NCBI GenBank assembly: GCA_003509785.1
Contig: DOMY01000311.1
Span: 2,055 to 8,367, forward strand
DNA from: Gemmobacter sp.
GTDB lineage: Bacteria > Pseudomonadota > Alphaproteobacteria > Rhodobacterales > Rhodobacteraceae
Direction: 5' to 3'
Length of the DNA: 6,313 bases
Under the pieces are notes generated by a model that saw only the letters and a program-made list of their open reading frames with translations, had not been told where the DNA came from and searched no databases. Both the position numbers and the translations under genes were made by a program. Shown one piece after another: positions 5,649 to 6,313 of this stretch (its first letter is position 1; the number at the start of each line of letters is the position of its first letter).

Positions 5649-5932
5649 CACCGCTCGCCCATATCCTGGCCCTGCCGGTGCGCGCCTACCGGCTGTTGCT
5701 GTCCCCCTGGGTCGGCCATGGCTGCCGGTTTCAACCCACCTGTTCGGTCTATGCGCTGGAGGCGCTGGAGCGTCATGGCGCGGTGAAGGGCGGCTATCTG
5801 ACAGCGCATCGGCTGTGCCGCTGCCATCCCTGGGGCGGATCGGGCTATGATCCGGTGCCGGGCGCCGATCCGGCCCATGATCGCAATTGCCGCGGGGCGG
5901 CGGGTTCGGATGCCTCCGGCGGGGATATTTAG
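5645..5932 (+). CDS. yidD: Membrane protein insertion efficiency factor YidD
   Basis: 95 residues with the family signature throughout. An N-terminal amphipathic helix 'LALPVRAYRLLLSP' (about 8-21) is followed by 'GCRFQPTCSVYALEAL' with Cys27 and Cys33, then 'HGAVKGGYLTAHRLCRCHPW' with Cys58 and Cys60, and a closing 'GYDPVP'. YidD is a small peripheral inner-membrane protein that assists YidC and Sec in inserting membrane proteins. The start matches the usual position of the family N-terminus and sits in an ATGA overlap with the 34-codon ORF. Residues after about 73 are outside the conserved core, and the last few are encoded by the short motif at 5912-5945. yidC, often next in this cluster, does not follow; a convergent gene begins 14 bases past the stop. 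Confidence 0.96.
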   Translation: MTPLAHILALPVRAYRLLLSPWVGHGCRFQPTCSVYALEALERHGAVKGGYLTAHRLCRCHPWGGSGYDPVPGADPAHDRNCRGAAGSDASGGDI

Positions 5933-5945
5933 ACCAAGATAAAGG
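5912..5945. repeat. Rhodobacterales-type short intergenic motif, possible compact terminator
   Basis: The stretch begins GCCTCCGGCGGGGATATTT and continues AGACCAAGATAAAGG. From memory, close variants (CCTCCGGCGGG, then a T-rich run, then a CCAA stretch) recur between genes across Rhodobacterales; I could not search for copies. CCTC (5913-5916) and GGGG (5921-5924) can form a 4-bp stem with one G-U pair before ATATTT, so it may act as a short terminator for the yidD transcript. It overlaps the last codons of yidD and nearly reaches the stop of the convergent gene at 5947. Confidence 0.5.
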
Positions 5946-5946
5946 A

Positions 5947-6313
5947 TCAGCCCCGCGGCGCGGCGGCGCGGCGCAGCCGGTCATTGATGGCGCGGCCCAG
6001 CCCGGTTTCCGGGATCGGCGCAAAGGCGATGGCGCCCCCCGGGCCTGCCAGCAGATCCGCCTCGCGCAGCATCTGGAACAGATTGGCCGCCGCCTCCACC
6101 AGATCGCCAGCGGCCGACAGGGTCAGCTGGCCCGGCACCGCGCCAAAGCCCACCAGCACCTCGCCCGGCGCCGCCGTTCCGGCGTTCAGCCGGACCCGCG
6201 CTTCGGGCGCGTAATGCGAGGCCAGCTGCCCCGGCGCCTTGGGCCGCGCCGGATCGCCAGGCAGCAGCAGGGGCACACCCAGCACCGCCTCGATATCTTC
6301 CACCGCCACGCCG
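5947..6313 (-). CDS. sua5: L-threonylcarbamoyladenylate synthase, Sua5 type, C-terminal part
   Basis: At least 121 residues of the C-terminus; the gene enters from beyond the right edge, so the YrdC catalytic domain is not visible. The segment starts in the interdomain linker ('VEDIEAVLGVPLLLPGDPARP'-like) and then shows the Sua5-domain hallmark 'APGQLASHYAPEARVRL'. It closes with 'GLGRAINDRLRRAA', the typical 'G.G.AI.DRL.RA' end of the family. The enzyme makes threonylcarbamoyl-AMP from threonine, bicarbonate and ATP for the t6A37 modification of ANN-decoding tRNAs, in the cytoplasm. The linker and Sua5 domain indicate the long two-domain form rather than single-domain TsaC. It converges on yidD with only 14 bp between the stops. 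The frame is open to the window edge; a GTG at 6309 is an internal Val. Confidence 0.9.
   Translation of the reverse strand, partial: GVAVEDIEAVLGVPLLLPGDPARPKAPGQLASHYAPEARVRLNAGTAAPGEVLVGFGAVPGQLTLSAAGDLVEAAANLFQMLREADLLAGPGGAIAFAPIPETGLGRAINDRLRRAAAPRG

Noticed and set aside
5593..5850. An 85-codon frame overlapping yidD
   Set aside because: It is out of frame with yidD, whose cysteine and 'CHPW' signatures are unmistakable, and its translation resembles no known family.
1..6313. CRISPR array, riboswitch, insertion sequence or replication origin
   Set aside because: I saw no regularly spaced repeats, transposase motifs, terminal inverted repeats, DnaA-box cluster or recognisable aptamer core on either strand.

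Overview
The window looks like a GC-rich alphaproteobacterial chromosome, most likely Rhodobacterales (Rhodobacter/Paracoccus-like). The reasons are the strongly GC-biased third codon positions, the rpmH-rnpA-yidD order, the style of the ribosomal and RNase P proteins, and a short motif at 5912-5945 that I recall as a recurrent intergenic sequence of that order. No taxonomic search was possible.

Layout. (1) 1-660, plus strand: the C-terminal 219 residues of a LamG/concanavalin-like jelly-roll protein of the kind found in phage structural modules. (2) 661-929: a short non-coding stretch, then on the minus strand an intact tRNA-Arg(ACG) with encoded CCA, its own -35/-10 promoter and a hairpin terminator. 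The phage-like gene lies on the 3' side of the tRNA, where tRNA-targeting elements usually sit. (3) 1014-4642, minus strand: a three-gene unit transcribed as TVP38/TMEM64 membrane protein, then a flavin disulfide oxidoreductase (ATGA stop/start overlap), then a membrane sensor histidine kinase 45 bp later with no response regulator in view. (4) 4643-4934: divergent intergenic region with a candidate rpmH promoter. (5) 4935-5932, plus strand: rpmH, rnpA, an unannotated 34-codon ORF, and yidD. (6) 5947-6313, minus strand: the C-terminal part of a Sua5-type threonylcarbamoyl-AMP synthase, convergent with yidD.

Functionally, the right half is translation and membrane-biogenesis housekeeping: ribosomal protein L34, the RNase P protein, the YidD insertion factor and the tRNA t6A enzyme. 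The minus-strand trio looks like a membrane-associated redox unit. Its oxidoreductase keeps the redox cysteine pair and two MerA-like tyrosines, but lacks both the His of the lipoamide/glutathione reductase dyad and the C-terminal Cys-Cys of true mercuric reductase, so its substrate is open.

The two observations I rate highest are the rnpA/34-codon ORF/yidD arrangement, with ATGA overlaps at both ends and a hairpin that buries the yidD ribosome-binding site, and the TVP38-oxidoreductase-kinase unit.
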